Of a stretch of 64,000 nt of DNA, positions 43,486 through 53,257 are shown one piece after another. Each line of letters starts with the position of its first letter. Position 1 is the stretch's first letter. The position numbers and the translations under genes were made by a program. The notes beneath the pieces were generated by a model. The model was not told where the DNA came from and did no database searches. It saw nothing but the letters and a program-made list of their open reading frames with translations. This DNA is from Dolichospermum sp. LEGE 00240 (GTDB lineage Bacteria > Cyanobacteriota > Cyanobacteriia > Cyanobacteriales > Nostocaceae). The stretch spans positions 1-64,000 of the forward strand of contig NZ_JADEVZ010000021.1 in the NCBI RefSeq assembly GCF_015207875.1. The letters run 5' to 3'.

Positions 43486-45351
43486 TTACATATCTTCTTG
43501 ATATTTTACTAGCAACGTAGGAATGTAATCATAGCCATCAACACCAATAATAGCAATCATATTCTGGCGATTTTGTTGGAGTAATAATTGAAATTTGTCT
43601 ATACCCATTTGTCCTCTAATAATTGTCAATAAGGCAGCGGGTTGTCGCCATTCATCAGAGGCGATTTGCTCTAAAAGATACATTCCTAAACTACCAGAGT
43701 AAACTGATTTTTCGTAATTAGCCATCATATAATTAGCTTCAGCTAAATAGGCTAAATTACGACCTTGTAAATACAAATCGCCAGAAATTTGGGCAATTTT
43801 AAAGGCATTTTCTAAATATTTAATTGCTGTGGGATATTGTGCAGTTACTAAATAAGCAATTCCTAGACTACTAAAACATAAAGCTTGACTTTGTAAATCG
43901 TTTAATTTTTCTGCTAATTTTAAACCTTGTTCTAGATAATTAATCGCAGATTCATAAACTTCTGGTTCACTAATTTCTGTTTGCTTGGCTTGCATAACTT
44001 CGCTATAACCTAAATTTACCAAAGCATTAGCTTCTCCAGTTTTGTCTCCTGTTTGTCTACTAAAAATTAATGCCCGTTGACTATAATTAATGGCTTCACC
44101 ATAATTTTCTTGTTGTACACAAGTCCGACTTAGGTGATTGAGATTGGCGATTTCACAGGCTTTATCTCCGGCAGTTCTAGCTATTTCTACGGCTTGTTGA
44201 TGAAAATCAAGAGAGCGATTATATCTGCCCAAACCGCGCTGAGAATACCCCAATAATGTCAAAATCCGGGCTTTTTCTTGAGTACCTTCGGCAGAACGCA
44301 AGGGGGCATCTAAATAATCTAAAGCATCCCGTAAATAACTACCGGAAAATGAGGCAAAAATCCCACCGTAGAGAGGAAAATAAGGACGTTGGGCAAAGGT
44401 TCGCAAAATTTGCAGCATGATTTGGGATGCACCATTGCTATAGATTATGGCTTGATTTTGAAAACCACTAGCTAATTGACTCCAAATTACGGCAAAGGTT
44501 AAAAATGTGGAAATAGATAATTTAGGACCTGCTTGAATATCATAAGCTTGTTGATTCCGAAGCGCTCCGTAGGAATCAAACCAATTAATTAAACCCCTTT
44601 GCAAAGACTGTAAAACTATTGTTAATTCTACCCAGTTACTCAAACTAATTTGCTGTTGTTGTTGAGCAAATTCTAGGGCTGATTGTTCTTTTGCGAGAAT
44701 CTGAAAAAATGCTTGGGGAACTTCACTATTAACTACTTTAGCCCAACTTGCCCAAGGACTATTTTCTCCAGGTATACCACCAAATCCTAGAGAACTTTTG
44801 GGTTCATACATCCAATTCAGTAAATTTGCTTGGATTCTTTGCCAAGAAGCGATACCACGATTAATCCCGTCAGCAATTTCCTGAAAATCTTGATTAGCAC
44901 TGGCAAATTGTTGTAAAGATTTGGCTAACTGTTGAAGTTGGGACAAATTTAAGGGATACTTCAAATTGGGATCAGTAGCTCGTAGTAAAGCCGTTAATCG
45001 CTCATCTGCGGTGGCTGTGGTAATTTCCCGCATAGATAGGGATATCGCTTCAGTGGCTTTATTTTGTTCTTGCCACCGTTGCCATTGAGTTTGGATGGTT
45101 TTAGCCGCGCGTAAACTCCGGGTAGCTTTGGCTTTTTTCAGTTCATCGGTTTCCGAGTCTACCTGAGATTGTATGATATTGAGGCGATCGCTCAAAACTA
45201 ATTCAAACACCTCCCCAGTCCCGGAAGTGATACCTTTGAGCAGCATTTGATAAACCTGCTCTACAGAGCTAATTTTACCCTTGAGAGTGGTTTCGATAAT
45301 ATCGTTAATTAAAGCGAGATAATGCTCGCGCAATGGTAAAGGGTCTGACAC
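43486..45351 (-). CDS. TPR-repeat protein
   Basis: A 621-residue protein. The N-terminal 330 residues are helical and not assigned. From about 365 to 580 there are five or six tetratricopeptide repeats (for example ARILTLLGYSQRGLGRYNRS; ANALVNLGYSEVMQAK; LCFSSLGIAYLVTAQYPTAI). A likely protein-binding scaffold; no enzymatic motif. An in-frame GATTCCGAAGCGCTCCGTAG repeat near 44561-44580 encodes SYGALRN and looks like a small inserted repeat. Confidence 0.8.
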   Translation of the reverse strand: MSDPLPLREHYLALINDIIETTLKGKISSVEQVYQMLLKGITSGTGEVFELVLSDRLNIIQSQVDSETDELKKAKATRSLRAAKTIQTQWQRWQEQNKATEAISLSMREITTATADERLTALLRATDPNLKYPLNLSQLQQLAKSLQQFASANQDFQEIADGINRGIASWQRIQANLLNWMYEPKSSLGFGGIPGENSPWASWAKVVNSEVPQAFFQILAKEQSALEFAQQQQQISLSNWVELTIVLQSLQRGLINWFDSYGALRNQQAYDIQAGPKLSISTFLTFAVIWSQLASGFQNQAIIYSNGASQIMLQILRTFAQRPYFPLYGGIFASFSGSYLRDALDYLDAPLRSAEGTQEKARILTLLGYSQRGLGRYNRSLDFHQQAVEIARTAGDKACEIANLNHLSRTCVQQENYGEAINYSQRALIFSRQTGDKTGEANALVNLGYSEVMQAKQTEISEPEVYESAINYLEQGLKLAEKLNDLQSQALCFSSLGIAYLVTAQYPTAIKYLENAFKIAQISGDLYLQGRNLAYLAEANYMMANYEKSVYSGSLGMYLLEQIASDEWRQPAALLTIIRGQMGIDKFQLLLQQNRQNMIAIIGVDGYDYIPTLLVKYQEDM

Positions 45352-45444
45352 TTTAGCTAATAGAGAACATCACAACAATTCTCATTGTAGCTGTTGCAGG
45401 TTGAGAGATTGAGGATTGACTGTGATTGTGCGATTCGTTGTTAG

Positions 45445-46092
45445 CTGAATCACGGTATCCAGCAGGCATTCCCAGCAGTTTCTCACTCCGAAAACAAATA
45501 CTTCAATGTCAAAGGTGAAAAATCACCCTATGACGGAGACTTAACTTACTGGAGCGAACGCAACAGCAAGCTATATGACAATCACACCTCTAAAGCCCTC
45601 AAACGGCAAAACCATAAATGTGGTCATTGTGGGCTAAAAATGCTTAGTGACGAGAAGGTACATTTACATCATTTTGATGGAAACCACCAAAACTGGAAAA
45701 GTGACGTACTCCACACACTCCCTTTCAGGTGAGTGTGGGCTTCTCAGTGACTCCTCTATGAGGACATTAACTGAGCTTTAAGACCGTGCGCCCCACGGTT
45801 CTTTGGTTTTGAGATTTGTTTTTTGTTTTGTAGGCTGCATTTCTGCATTTAATTGGACTACACCTACTTTTTTATAATAACATAAAATCAATATTTTGTT
45901 CGTTTCGTCGCTGTAGCCTTCTTTGTTTTCGCTACGCTCAAATACAATTTGGGCTACGCAACTCAACTCACGCGCATTCATCCCACGCTCCTAAGAGTGA
46001 GACGTGGGGCTTCTGCTGATTAAGCTAAAAACCTTCTAGCAATTCACGAAAGCTGCCACGATTATATTCATATCAGCAAAAGCGAAAGTTAA
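45445..46092 (+). pseudogene. Group II intron-encoded protein remnant (HNH domain), interrupted
   Basis: Only the C-terminal part of a maturase-type protein remains: LNHGIQQAFPAVSHSENKYF, KSPYDGDLTYWSERNSKLYD, then HNH zinc-finger-like CGHCGLKM and LHHFDGNHQNWKSD to 45705. It resumes at 46030 in the same frame as NLLAIHESCHDYIHISKSES and stops at 46092. The 324 bp between are an inserted element. The reverse transcriptase domain is missing. Confidence 0.75.
45706..46029. mobile_element. 324-bp hairpin-ended insertion (IS200/IS605-like relic)
   Basis: It splits the HNH domain after NWKSD and ahead of NLLAIHESC without duplication of target bases. Near the left is a hairpin CACACTC / GAGTGTG (about 45713-45737); near the right are CCACGCTCCTAAGAGTGAGACGTGG-like palindromic bases (about 45983-46008). 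A minus-strand 67-codon frame (NARELSCVAQIVFERSENKE) may be the tail of a TnpB-like protein. Subterminal hairpins and lack of target duplication suggest an IS200/IS605-type relic. Confidence 0.6.
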
Positions 46093-46101
46093 GAACATCG
46101 G

Positions 46102-46178
46102 GAGCCGTGTACACGGAAACGGGTACGCACGGATCTAAAAGAGAGGGGCGGCAAATAATATTCCCCCTCGACTCTACC
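46102..46178 (+). ncRNA. Group II intron domains V and VI
   Basis: Domain V is 46102-46135, exactly 34 nt: GAGCCGTG ... CGCACGGATC with the central GGAAAC tetraloop-like turn and the AGC triad at 46103-46105. Domain VI follows (GAGAGGGGCGGC ... CCCCCTCGACTCTACC), with a bulged A (about 46171) suitable as branch point; the 3' splice site would be after CTCTAC near 46177. The intron's 5' part is absent, so this is a relic. Confidence 0.75.
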
Positions 46179-46300
46179 AAAATTAAAGTCCGAGATTGCT
46201 AACGGGTGTATTTTTTTTGGTAATCTAAACTGGCACTTTTAGGGTTTTTCATAGTCGTGACACCCTAACTGTGGCAAAACAAGTGATTAAAGAGAATTTT

Positions 46301-48100
46301 ATGGCGCTTATAGTTCAAAAATACGGTGGTACATCTGTTGGTTCAGTCGAACGGATTCAAGCTGTGGCGACGCGGGTTGAAAAAACTGTCAAAGCTGGCA
46401 ACTCTGTTGTAGTAGTGGTTTCGGCAATGGGTAAAACTACTGATGGATTAGTTAAACTAGCTAATGACATCTCTAAAACTCCTAGTCGTCGGGAAATGGA
46501 TATGCTGCTTTCCACAGGAGAGCAAGTTACCATTGCTTTACTGAGTATGGCATTGCAGGAAATTGGTCAACCAGCAATTTCGATGACTGGCGCTCAGGTA
46601 GGGATTGTTACCGAAGCAGAACACAGCCGCGCTCGGATTTTACATATTGAAACTGAACGCTTAATGCGGCAAATTAATAGCGGTAAAGTGGTTGTGATTG
46701 CCGGATTTCAAGGAATTAGCAGTACAGAAGCATTAGAAATTACTACTTTGGGACGTGGTGGTTCTGATACTTCCGCCGTTGCCATAGCCGCTGCTATCGG
46801 GGCAGATTTTTGTGAAATTTATACAGATGTTCCGGGAATTTTAACTACAGATCCGCGTCTTGTTCCTGAAGCCCAATTATTGACAGAAATCACGAGTGAT
46901 GAAATGCTGGAATTGGCTAGTTTAGGGGCGAAGGTATTACATCCCCGGGCTGTGGAAATTGCCCGTAATTATGGCGTTCCCCTGGTGGTGCGCTCAAGTT
47001 GGACGGATCAGCCCGGAACTTGGGTAACAACGCCGTCAAGGCAAGATCGGGCGTTAGTAAATTTAGAATTGGCACGGCCAGTGGATGCTGTGGAGTTTGA
47101 TATTCAACAGGCTAAGGTGGCTTTATTGCGTGTTCCTGATAGACCAGGGATAGCCGCCCAGTTATTTGGGCAAATTTCCCAGGAAAATGTTGATGTGGAT
47201 TTAATTATTCAGTCTATTCATGAAGGTAATACTAATGACATTGCTTTTACAGTAAATACTTCAATATTAAAACGGGCAGAAGCAGTATCCTTGGCTATAG
47301 CACCGATATTTAAAAATCAGCATAGTTCTGATGAAGCGGAAGTGATGGTAGAGAAAGATACTGCCAAGGTGAGTATTGTGGGAGCGGGAATGATTGGTCG
47401 TCCGGGGGTAGCAGCGCAGATGTTTACAACTTTGGCGGAAGCTGGTGTGAATATTCAGATGATTTCTACCAGTGAAGTTAAGGTGAGTTGTGTTGTGGAT
47501 ATTGGGGATTGCGATCGCGCTATAGCTGCTTTGTGTCATACTTTTGAAATCAACTCTTCTTCTACTTCCCTCTCCTGTGCTGCGACTCAATCCCCTGCGG
47601 TGCGTGGTGTCGCTTTAGACATAAACCAAGCCCGAATTGCGATTCGGCAAGTACCAAATCATCCGGGTATGGCTGCCAAATTGTTTGGATTTTTAGCGCA
47701 ACATAACATCAGTGTGGATATGATTATTCAATCCCAACGGTGTCGAATCGTAAATGGTGTTCCCGGAAGGGATATTGCCTTTACTGTGGCGAGAATGGAT
47801 GCAGAAAATGCTCAACAGAAATTAAAAGCAGTTGCCAAAGAGTTTGATTGGGGTGAGGTAGTATTAGATCAGGCGATCGCTAAAGTTAGTATTGTCGGTT
47901 CTGGTATGGTAGGACAACCAGGTATAGCCGCCAAAATGTTCACAGCTTTAGCTAAAAATCACATCAACATTCAAATGATAGCCACTTCAGAAATTAAAAT
48001 TAGTTGTGTTGTCGGACAGGATGAAGGTGTCAAAGCATTACAAGTTATTCACTCAGCTTTTGATTTAGCTGGAAGTGAAAAGTTTGTAGTTCCAGCGTGA
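46301..48100 (+). CDS. lysC: Aspartate kinase with four ACT domains
   Basis: A 599-residue enzyme that phosphorylates aspartate, the first step to lysine, threonine and methionine. The kinase domain (1-240) starts ALIVQKYGGTSVGSVERIQ, with LGRGGSDTSAVAIAAAIGAD (about 150-170). Two pairs of ACT domains follow (about 265-415 and 445-595), each with VSIVG(A/S)GM and (I/V)QMI(S/A)TSE(V/I)K motifs, the duplicated arrangement usual in cyanobacteria and responsible for feedback inhibition. I choose ATG 46301 over an upstream GTG at 46271 because the family starts MALIVQKYGG. Confidence 0.93.
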   Translation: MALIVQKYGGTSVGSVERIQAVATRVEKTVKAGNSVVVVVSAMGKTTDGLVKLANDISKTPSRREMDMLLSTGEQVTIALLSMALQEIGQPAISMTGAQVGIVTEAEHSRARILHIETERLMRQINSGKVVVIAGFQGISSTEALEITTLGRGGSDTSAVAIAAAIGADFCEIYTDVPGILTTDPRLVPEAQLLTEITSDEMLELASLGAKVLHPRAVEIARNYGVPLVVRSSWTDQPGTWVTTPSRQDRALVNLELARPVDAVEFDIQQAKVALLRVPDRPGIAAQLFGQISQENVDVDLIIQSIHEGNTNDIAFTVNTSILKRAEAVSLAIAPIFKNQHSSDEAEVMVEKDTAKVSIVGAGMIGRPGVAAQMFTTLAEAGVNIQMISTSEVKVSCVVDIGDCDRAIAALCHTFEINSSSTSLSCAATQSPAVRGVALDINQARIAIRQVPNHPGMAAKLFGFLAQHNISVDMIIQSQRCRIVNGVPGRDIAFTVARMDAENAQQKLKAVAKEFDWGEVVLDQAIAKVSIVGSGMVGQPGIAAKMFTALAKNHINIQMIATSEIKISCVVGQDEGVKALQVIHSAFDLAGSEKFVVPA

Positions 48101-48444
48101 ACATATCCAGTCTGATTTTCCTCCTAATTGCTGCATTTGCAGAAATCTCCGGTTGCTACAGTTTTTGGACATGGTTAAGATGAGGAAAAAGCATCTTTTG
48201 GGTAATTCCGGGAATTTTCGCTTTGATCGTCTTTGCTGTGTCCCTCACTAAAGTAGATGCCGATAATCCTAGTAGAGTTTATGCTGCCTATGGGGGAATT
48301 TATATCCTTTCATCTTTGCTGTGGTTATGGCTATTTGAAGGAGTAAAACCGAATGGATGGGATTTATCAGGTGTGATAATTTCCCTTTTGGGAACGGTAA
48401 TTATTTTATTCGGTTCACATATAGGAATCCGATTTGATTCCTGA
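48097..48444 (+). pseudogene. YnfA/UPF0060 membrane protein gene with an in-frame stop
   Basis: GTG at 48097 overlaps the lysC stop and reads MNISSLIFLLIAAFAEISGC, YSFWTWLR, then TGA at 48181-48183 where the family has Leu, and continues [40 protein letters not shown] and [18 protein letters not shown]. Four membrane helices of UPF0060 are all there. The C-terminus runs into a MITE end at 48421. One base change (TGA for TTA) breaks the gene; an internal ATC/GTC start is not convincing. Confidence 0.8.
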
Positions 48445-48577
48445 TAGCGAAGCGTGGCGTTAGCCATATTTTCCTACGTAGGAAGGCAAGAGGCAAGAGG
48501 ATTCGAGAATATAAAGGTGTACCGAGTTCCGTATGGCTACGCCACGCAAGCTATCAAAAATCAAATAGGAGTCCTAT
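48421..48577. mobile_element. MITE-like element, ATAGGACTCC family, copy 2 (157 bp)
   Basis: Left ATAGGAATCCGATTTGATTC and right AATCAAATAGGAGTCCTAT ends as in 34136-34270, with the shared internal GTGTACCGAGTT ... CTACGCCACGCAAGC. Inserted at or just inside the 3' end of the YnfA pseudogene. A further block TGATAGCGAAGCGTGGCGTTA distinguishes this copy. Confidence 0.78.
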
Positions 48578-48714
48578 AGATAAATTAACTACATTTTAAA
48601 ATCTCACACAAAGGCGCAAAGGAAGACAAAAATGTAAGATGTCAAGAATAATTAACCGCAGATAAACGTGGATGAATTAATGAATTTTATGATTTTGTGC
48701 TGTTTTGTCTCTTA

Positions 48715-49113
48715 TTAATAGGATTTACCATCACTACCAAAGTATTCCCGATAGGCACAAACTTGATTATCTCGAATATCAAAGGCAACTGCAACTCGAT
48801 TTTTATAAGGATTACCAAATAAGTTACCTTCATCCCGAAATTCAAAAATCACTGTTTTTTCATTGCTAGTAATACTGTCTAAAGAGGTAATCTTAATTCC
48901 TAGTTGGAAGGACTCAGAAACATATTCAAAAAACTCCTTTGCTCGTTTTTTACCTACATTTAAACCGTGAAATTTTCCCATAGGAAACCAAAAGGTAAAA
49001 TCATCTGCCAGCATATCTAAAAATGCTTGCCAATTACCAGTTTCTAAACCTTGTACAAAATACCCAAATGCCTGATTAGCAACATTTAAGGTGCGTTCTG
49101 ATTGTGTAGTCAT
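48715..49113 (-). CDS. SnoaL-like / nuclear transport factor 2-fold protein
   Basis: A 132-residue single-domain protein: AFGYFVQGLETGNWQAFLDM, LADDFTFWFPMGKFHGLNVG and NRVAVAFDIRDNQVCAYREY are characteristic of the SnoaL/ketosteroid isomerase-like cone fold. Substrate unknown. It is co-directional with hisS, 73 bp downstream of its stop. Confidence 0.85.
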   Translation of the reverse strand: MTTQSERTLNVANQAFGYFVQGLETGNWQAFLDMLADDFTFWFPMGKFHGLNVGKKRAKEFFEYVSESFQLGIKITSLDSITSNEKTVIFEFRDEGNLFGNPYKNRVAVAFDIRDNQVCAYREYFGSDGKSY

Positions 49114-49186
49114 CTATGTATTCCTAATTTTTGACTTTTTTGATAAATTACCACGCTGTTGGCGTGGTAATTAAAATGATGCCAAA

Positions 49187-50575
49187 TTATGCCAGTCTGC
49201 GTTTAATTTCCTCTACCAAATCTGCCAAAGCTACTTCTATTTGTTCACCACTTTGTAAATCCTTCAATGATGATTTTTGCGCTGCTGCTTCTTCCTCACC
49301 AATAATTACACAAAATCTAATTCCTTGCTTATATGCGGCTTGAAATTGTTTACCTAAAGGGCGTTTTTCAAAGTTAGTCACAACATTAATTCCCCCTTGC
49401 CGTAACTGTTGAGATACTTGTAAATAAACAGGCATTAAATCCTCTTGCATATTTACTACTACAACTTGGGTAGGCGTGGCAGATAAAGTAGTCAGAATAC
49501 CCGCTTTTAATAACCGGCTAATTAACCGAGTTAAACCAATAGAAATACCCACACCGGGCATTTTTTCCCCGATAAACATTCCCACCAATTCTTCGTACCT
49601 ACCACCAGAACAAATACTCCCCAAAGCTGCATGACCTAATAAAGTAGTTTCGTAAACAGTTCCAGTATAATAATTTAAACCACGAGCAATAGATAAATCA
49701 ATACAGAAACGTTTATCAGCAATTCCTAAATTTCTCACTCCATTAATTACAGTTTCTAATTCAGTAACCCCTACATTAAATTGTTCTACATCTGGCAAAC
49801 TTTCAGCCAGGTGTTTGAGTTTATCTAAAATATCATCAATGCTGCCATCAATTTTCACAAACTCAATAATTTTTCCCGTTTGTTCTGAGGAAATACCTTC
49901 TTTTTCTAACTCTTGTTTAACTTTAGCTTCACCAATTTTTTCCAAGTTATCAATAACACTAATACAGGTTTTAATTTGGTCTTCAGCAACTCCTACTGAT
50001 TGAAAAAAACCTGTGAGAATTTTGCGGTTATTAATACGAATGACAAAATCACCAATATTAATCTTTTCAAAAATTTCCGTGATAATTGCCGGCATTTGGG
50101 CATCATAAAGTAAACTCAGTTTACCACGAGCAACTACATCAATATCACATTGTCGAAACTGCCGAAACCGTCCATCTTTTGCCCGTTCACCCCGAAATAC
50201 CATGTCCGTTTGATAACGAGCAAAAGGAAAAGTTAATTCATTTAAGTGACGGGCAATATACGCAGCAAGAGGAACAGTTTGATCAAATTTTAAAGCTCTA
50301 GCTTCTGAACCAGTTTCTCCAGATTTATCCTTTTCTGCTTGGCGATTTGGTGGTAAAATTGGCTCAATACCATAAATAATATTGTCACCTTGATTACCTT
50401 TAGCTTGTAGGACTTCTAATCTTTCTACTGCTGGGGTTTCAATGGGTGTAAAACCATAACTTTCAAAAACCTGACGAATAATATCTAGTAAACATACTTC
50501 TAGACGCTTTTCGCTAGGTAAAAATTCAGGAAAACCGCTAGGAGTAGAAAAGTTAATTTTGTCACTTTTGGTCAT
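49187..50575 (-). CDS. hisS: Histidyl-tRNA synthetase
   Basis: A 462-residue class II aminoacyl-tRNA synthetase. Motif 1 region near FESYGFTPIETPAVERLEVL, motif 2 FRGERAKDGRFRQFRQCDID (about 123-142), histidine-specific motifs LSIARGLNYYTGTVYE (about 290-305) and SGGRYEELVGMF (about 320-331), motif 3 GVGISIGLTRLI, then the anticodon-binding domain (about 365-462). It charges tRNA-His. The ATG at 50575 matches the usual start. Confidence 0.95.
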   Translation of the reverse strand: MTKSDKINFSTPSGFPEFLPSEKRLEVCLLDIIRQVFESYGFTPIETPAVERLEVLQAKGNQGDNIIYGIEPILPPNRQAEKDKSGETGSEARALKFDQTVPLAAYIARHLNELTFPFARYQTDMVFRGERAKDGRFRQFRQCDIDVVARGKLSLLYDAQMPAIITEIFEKINIGDFVIRINNRKILTGFFQSVGVAEDQIKTCISVIDNLEKIGEAKVKQELEKEGISSEQTGKIIEFVKIDGSIDDILDKLKHLAESLPDVEQFNVGVTELETVINGVRNLGIADKRFCIDLSIARGLNYYTGTVYETTLLGHAALGSICSGGRYEELVGMFIGEKMPGVGISIGLTRLISRLLKAGILTTLSATPTQVVVVNMQEDLMPVYLQVSQQLRQGGINVVTNFEKRPLGKQFQAAYKQGIRFCVIIGEEEAAAQKSSLKDLQSGEQIEVALADLVEEIKRRLA

Positions 50576-50629
50576 TTTTTTACCTTAATAAATGGGAAAT
50601 CAACCACAGAATTACTATTTTACCCTTTC

Positions 50630-50821
50630 TTATTGAATTAATATTCGTTGGTAAATTTGATGATTTTTAAACCAGTGCCAAGTGCGGGCGCAATGATTAT
50701 TGTCAGGACTAATCTGAATCATTTCATATAAGTATAAATCTGGAAATTGTTTATAACCAAACCATAGAATAACGCTGGAATCGTCAACTTCCCAAGCTTT
50801 ACCTTGAATACGATTGGTAAT
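50630..50821 (-). pseudogene. C-terminal fragment of an unidentified gene
   Basis: On the minus strand RIQGKAWEVDDSSVILWFGY then KQFPDLYLYEMIQISPDNNH and CARTWHWFKNHQIYQR read as convincing protein and end at TAA 50630-50632. No start codon exists; upstream the frame enters the ACCAATTACC tandem repeat and then a stop. The 5' end appears replaced by repeat DNA. Confidence 0.45.
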
Positions 50822-50859
50822 TGGTAATTGGTAAAAACTTTTAACTAATCTCTATATCC

Positions 50860-52281
50860 CTAATCTTCATTATTAAACCACCAAGGGTCTTTATCAGTGT
50901 TAGTTTTAATCAAAAAGGCTTTTTTTCGCATAAAGCGTTTAAAGGCAGCTTTACCCATACGTGAACCTCCCAGACCAGAAAATTTAAAGGAGTTTTTCTC
51001 TCCTTCGTGCATTATAGCTGTTAAACCTGCATCATTAATACTAATAGCACCTACATCTATTTGCATACCAATTTCTAATGCTAACTCTTCTGATTCAGAA
51101 AATATAGCAGCACTTAATCCATAAATAGAATCATTAGCTAAATTTATCGCTTCTTCTATATTAGCAAAAGGCATAATCGGCATAATTGGACCAAATGTTT
51201 CTTCAGTCATTACTTTCATAGAATGGTCAACTTCAGTCATAACCGTAGGACGACACCACCAACCTCCACCTAATTCTTCTACTTTACCACCACAGTGAAT
51301 TACTGCACCTTTAGAAACAGCATCTTGCAGATGATCATTAATAATAGTTGCTTGTTTTTCACAAATAATTGGACCAATTTCACCACTTTCAATAGTTGGG
51401 TATGCCAATTTCAATTCATGAGCTTTAGTTACTAATTGATGATAAAATTCTTCAAAGATAGATTCAGCAACATAAATTCTTTCAATTGATAAACAGGATT
51501 GTCCAGAATTCACAACAGAACCCCATAAAATTGCTGAGGTTGCTAAATCTAAATCTGCTGATTCTAAAACAATAGCTGGGTCTTTTCCTCCTAATTCTAA
51601 GAAAGCAGGAATAAATTTTTGGGCTGCCGATTCTGCCACTAACCGCCCAGTTTCCACACTACCTGTAAAACAAATTAAATCTACATCTTCTATTAAATCT
51701 GCTCCTGTTTGTCCTGCTCCTTCAACAAAATTTAAAACCTCACGCAATTGAGGAATTGTATTAATTGTAGTCATCAAAGGAGCAACAAAACGGGGAGTGA
51801 TTTCACTGGGTTTAACTATTACAGCACAACCCGCTAGTAAGGCTGGAATTGTATCAATTGTAGATAACAATAGGGGGAAATTCCAAGGACTAATTACGCC
51901 AATTAGAGGATAAGGAACAGCCATTTGTTGTAAAGCAATAAAAGGAATAGATGTATTTTTTGCTGTCCCTTGTATTAATTGTGGAGCTAAATTACACCAT
52001 TTATCAATACTAGAAATAAAAGAATCTACTTCTGTCACTGATGTTGATAATCTTCCAGTATCACTAACCAAAGCTTCTATTAATTGTGTCCGGTCTGATA
52101 ATATAGCTTGTTTCCATGCTTTTAAAGCGGCAATTCTGCCTTCAATTCCTAATTTTTGCCAGATAATTTGTCCTCTCCGCAAACGGTGACATTGTTGGGA
52201 AAGTAATTTTGGTGGTGGAGGAAGGATGACATAATCAAATTTACCTGTGCGGGGGTTGCGGACTTCTATTGGTTTACTCAT
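50860..52281 (-). CDS. Aldehyde dehydrogenase family protein
   Basis: A 473-residue NAD(P)-dependent oxidoreductase. Cofactor/active-site landmarks: PLIGVISPWNFPLLLS (Asn near 138), catalytic Glu in ELGGKDPAIV (about 227-236), catalytic Cys in NSGQSCLSIERIYV (about 261-274), and EETFGPIMPIMPF (about 365). The C-terminus (RKKAFLIKTNTDKDPWWF) suggests a membrane-associated member. It oxidises aldehydes to acids; substrate unknown. Confidence 0.92.
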   Translation of the reverse strand: MSKPIEVRNPRTGKFDYVILPPPPKLLSQQCHRLRRGQIIWQKLGIEGRIAALKAWKQAILSDRTQLIEALVSDTGRLSTSVTEVDSFISSIDKWCNLAPQLIQGTAKNTSIPFIALQQMAVPYPLIGVISPWNFPLLLSTIDTIPALLAGCAVIVKPSEITPRFVAPLMTTINTIPQLREVLNFVEGAGQTGADLIEDVDLICFTGSVETGRLVAESAAQKFIPAFLELGGKDPAIVLESADLDLATSAILWGSVVNSGQSCLSIERIYVAESIFEEFYHQLVTKAHELKLAYPTIESGEIGPIICEKQATIINDHLQDAVSKGAVIHCGGKVEELGGGWWCRPTVMTEVDHSMKVMTEETFGPIMPIMPFANIEEAINLANDSIYGLSAAIFSESEELALEIGMQIDVGAISINDAGLTAIMHEGEKNSFKFSGLGGSRMGKAAFKRFMRKKAFLIKTNTDKDPWWFNNED

Positions 52282-52393
52282 TTGTGATTAATTTAAATTT
52301 TATCTCTCGCAAAGGCGCAAAGGCGCAAAGGAAGAAATACTATAAATACAGTATTTATTGTATTCTCAAAATAGTCCATTTAGAGTTATTTGT

Positions 52394-53257
52394 ATGTCTG
52401 CTGCTCAAAAACTGCGTGAATTACTGACACGCACGGAAATTATCGTTATTCCTGGTGTTTATGACTGTTTGAGTGCAAAATTGGTAGAAAAGGCGGGTTT
52501 TGATGTCGCTGCTACCAGTGGTTTTGGGATTGCTGCTTCTACTTTGGGTTTACCTGACTATGGTTTTCTCACCGCTACAGAAAATTTCTATACTGTCGGG
52601 AGAATAGCTCAGTCAATTAATATACCTTTAATTGCTGATTGTGATACGGGTTACGGTAATGCTTTAAATGTGATGCGGACTGTTAAAGATGCAGTGCGGT
52701 TGGGTGTAGCTGGGATAATTTTAGAAGACCAAGAATGGCCGAAGAAATGCGGACATTTTGCAGGTAAACGGGTAATTTCCATGACTGAACAGGCGGGAAA
52801 AATCCGGGCTGCGGTGGAAGCGCGTGGTGATAGTGGTTTGGTCATTATAGCCCGAACTGATGCCCGTGCGCCTTTGGGGTTGGAGGAAGCCATTGCTCGT
52901 GGTCAATCATACATCAATGCTGGTGCAGATGTCTTGTTTGTGGAAGCTCCCCAATCTGTGACAGAGTTGGAAATTATAGCCGCTGCTTTTCCTGATGTGC
53001 CATTGGTAGCAAATATTGTGGAAGGTGGGAAAACTCCGGCTATTTCTCCCACTGAATTGCAGAATTTGGGTTTTACAATTGTCTTTTTTCCTCTGACTGC
53101 ATTGATGGCTGTAAGTGAGGTAATGAGTGTTTGTTTTCGTCATTTAAAGAAACAGGGAAGGACCGATAATTTATCTGGTTTGATGAATTTTCAGGATTTT
53201 CAAGAATTGATGAATATGCCGCAATATTTAGCTATGGAAAAGAAGTATAAAGAATAA
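52394..53257 (+). CDS. Isocitrate lyase/PEP mutase family carboxyvinyl-carboxyphosphonate mutase-like protein
   Basis: A 287-residue TIM-barrel. PGVYDCLSAKLVEKAGFDV begins the barrel; DCDTGYGNALNVM supplies metal-binding acids; the active-site loop EDQEWPKKCGHFAGKRV carries the KKCGH motif of the superfamily; IARTDARAPLGLEEAIARGQ follows. The start at 52394 (MSAAQKLRELL) is chosen over an upstream ATG at 52358. Substrate (2-methylisocitrate, oxaloacetate or a related acid) is not determined. Confidence 0.85.
   Translation: MSAAQKLRELLTRTEIIVIPGVYDCLSAKLVEKAGFDVAATSGFGIAASTLGLPDYGFLTATENFYTVGRIAQSINIPLIADCDTGYGNALNVMRTVKDAVRLGVAGIILEDQEWPKKCGHFAGKRVISMTEQAGKIRAAVEARGDSGLVIIARTDARAPLGLEEAIARGQSYINAGADVLFVEAPQSVTELEIIAAAFPDVPLVANIVEGGKTPAISPTELQNLGFTIVFFPLTALMAVSEVMSVCFRHLKKQGRTDNLSGLMNFQDFQELMNMPQYLAMEKKYKE

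Noticed and set aside
47267-47590. 107-codon minus-strand frame within lysC
   Set aside because: Antisense to well-conserved ACT domain codons; composition is typical of a shadow frame.
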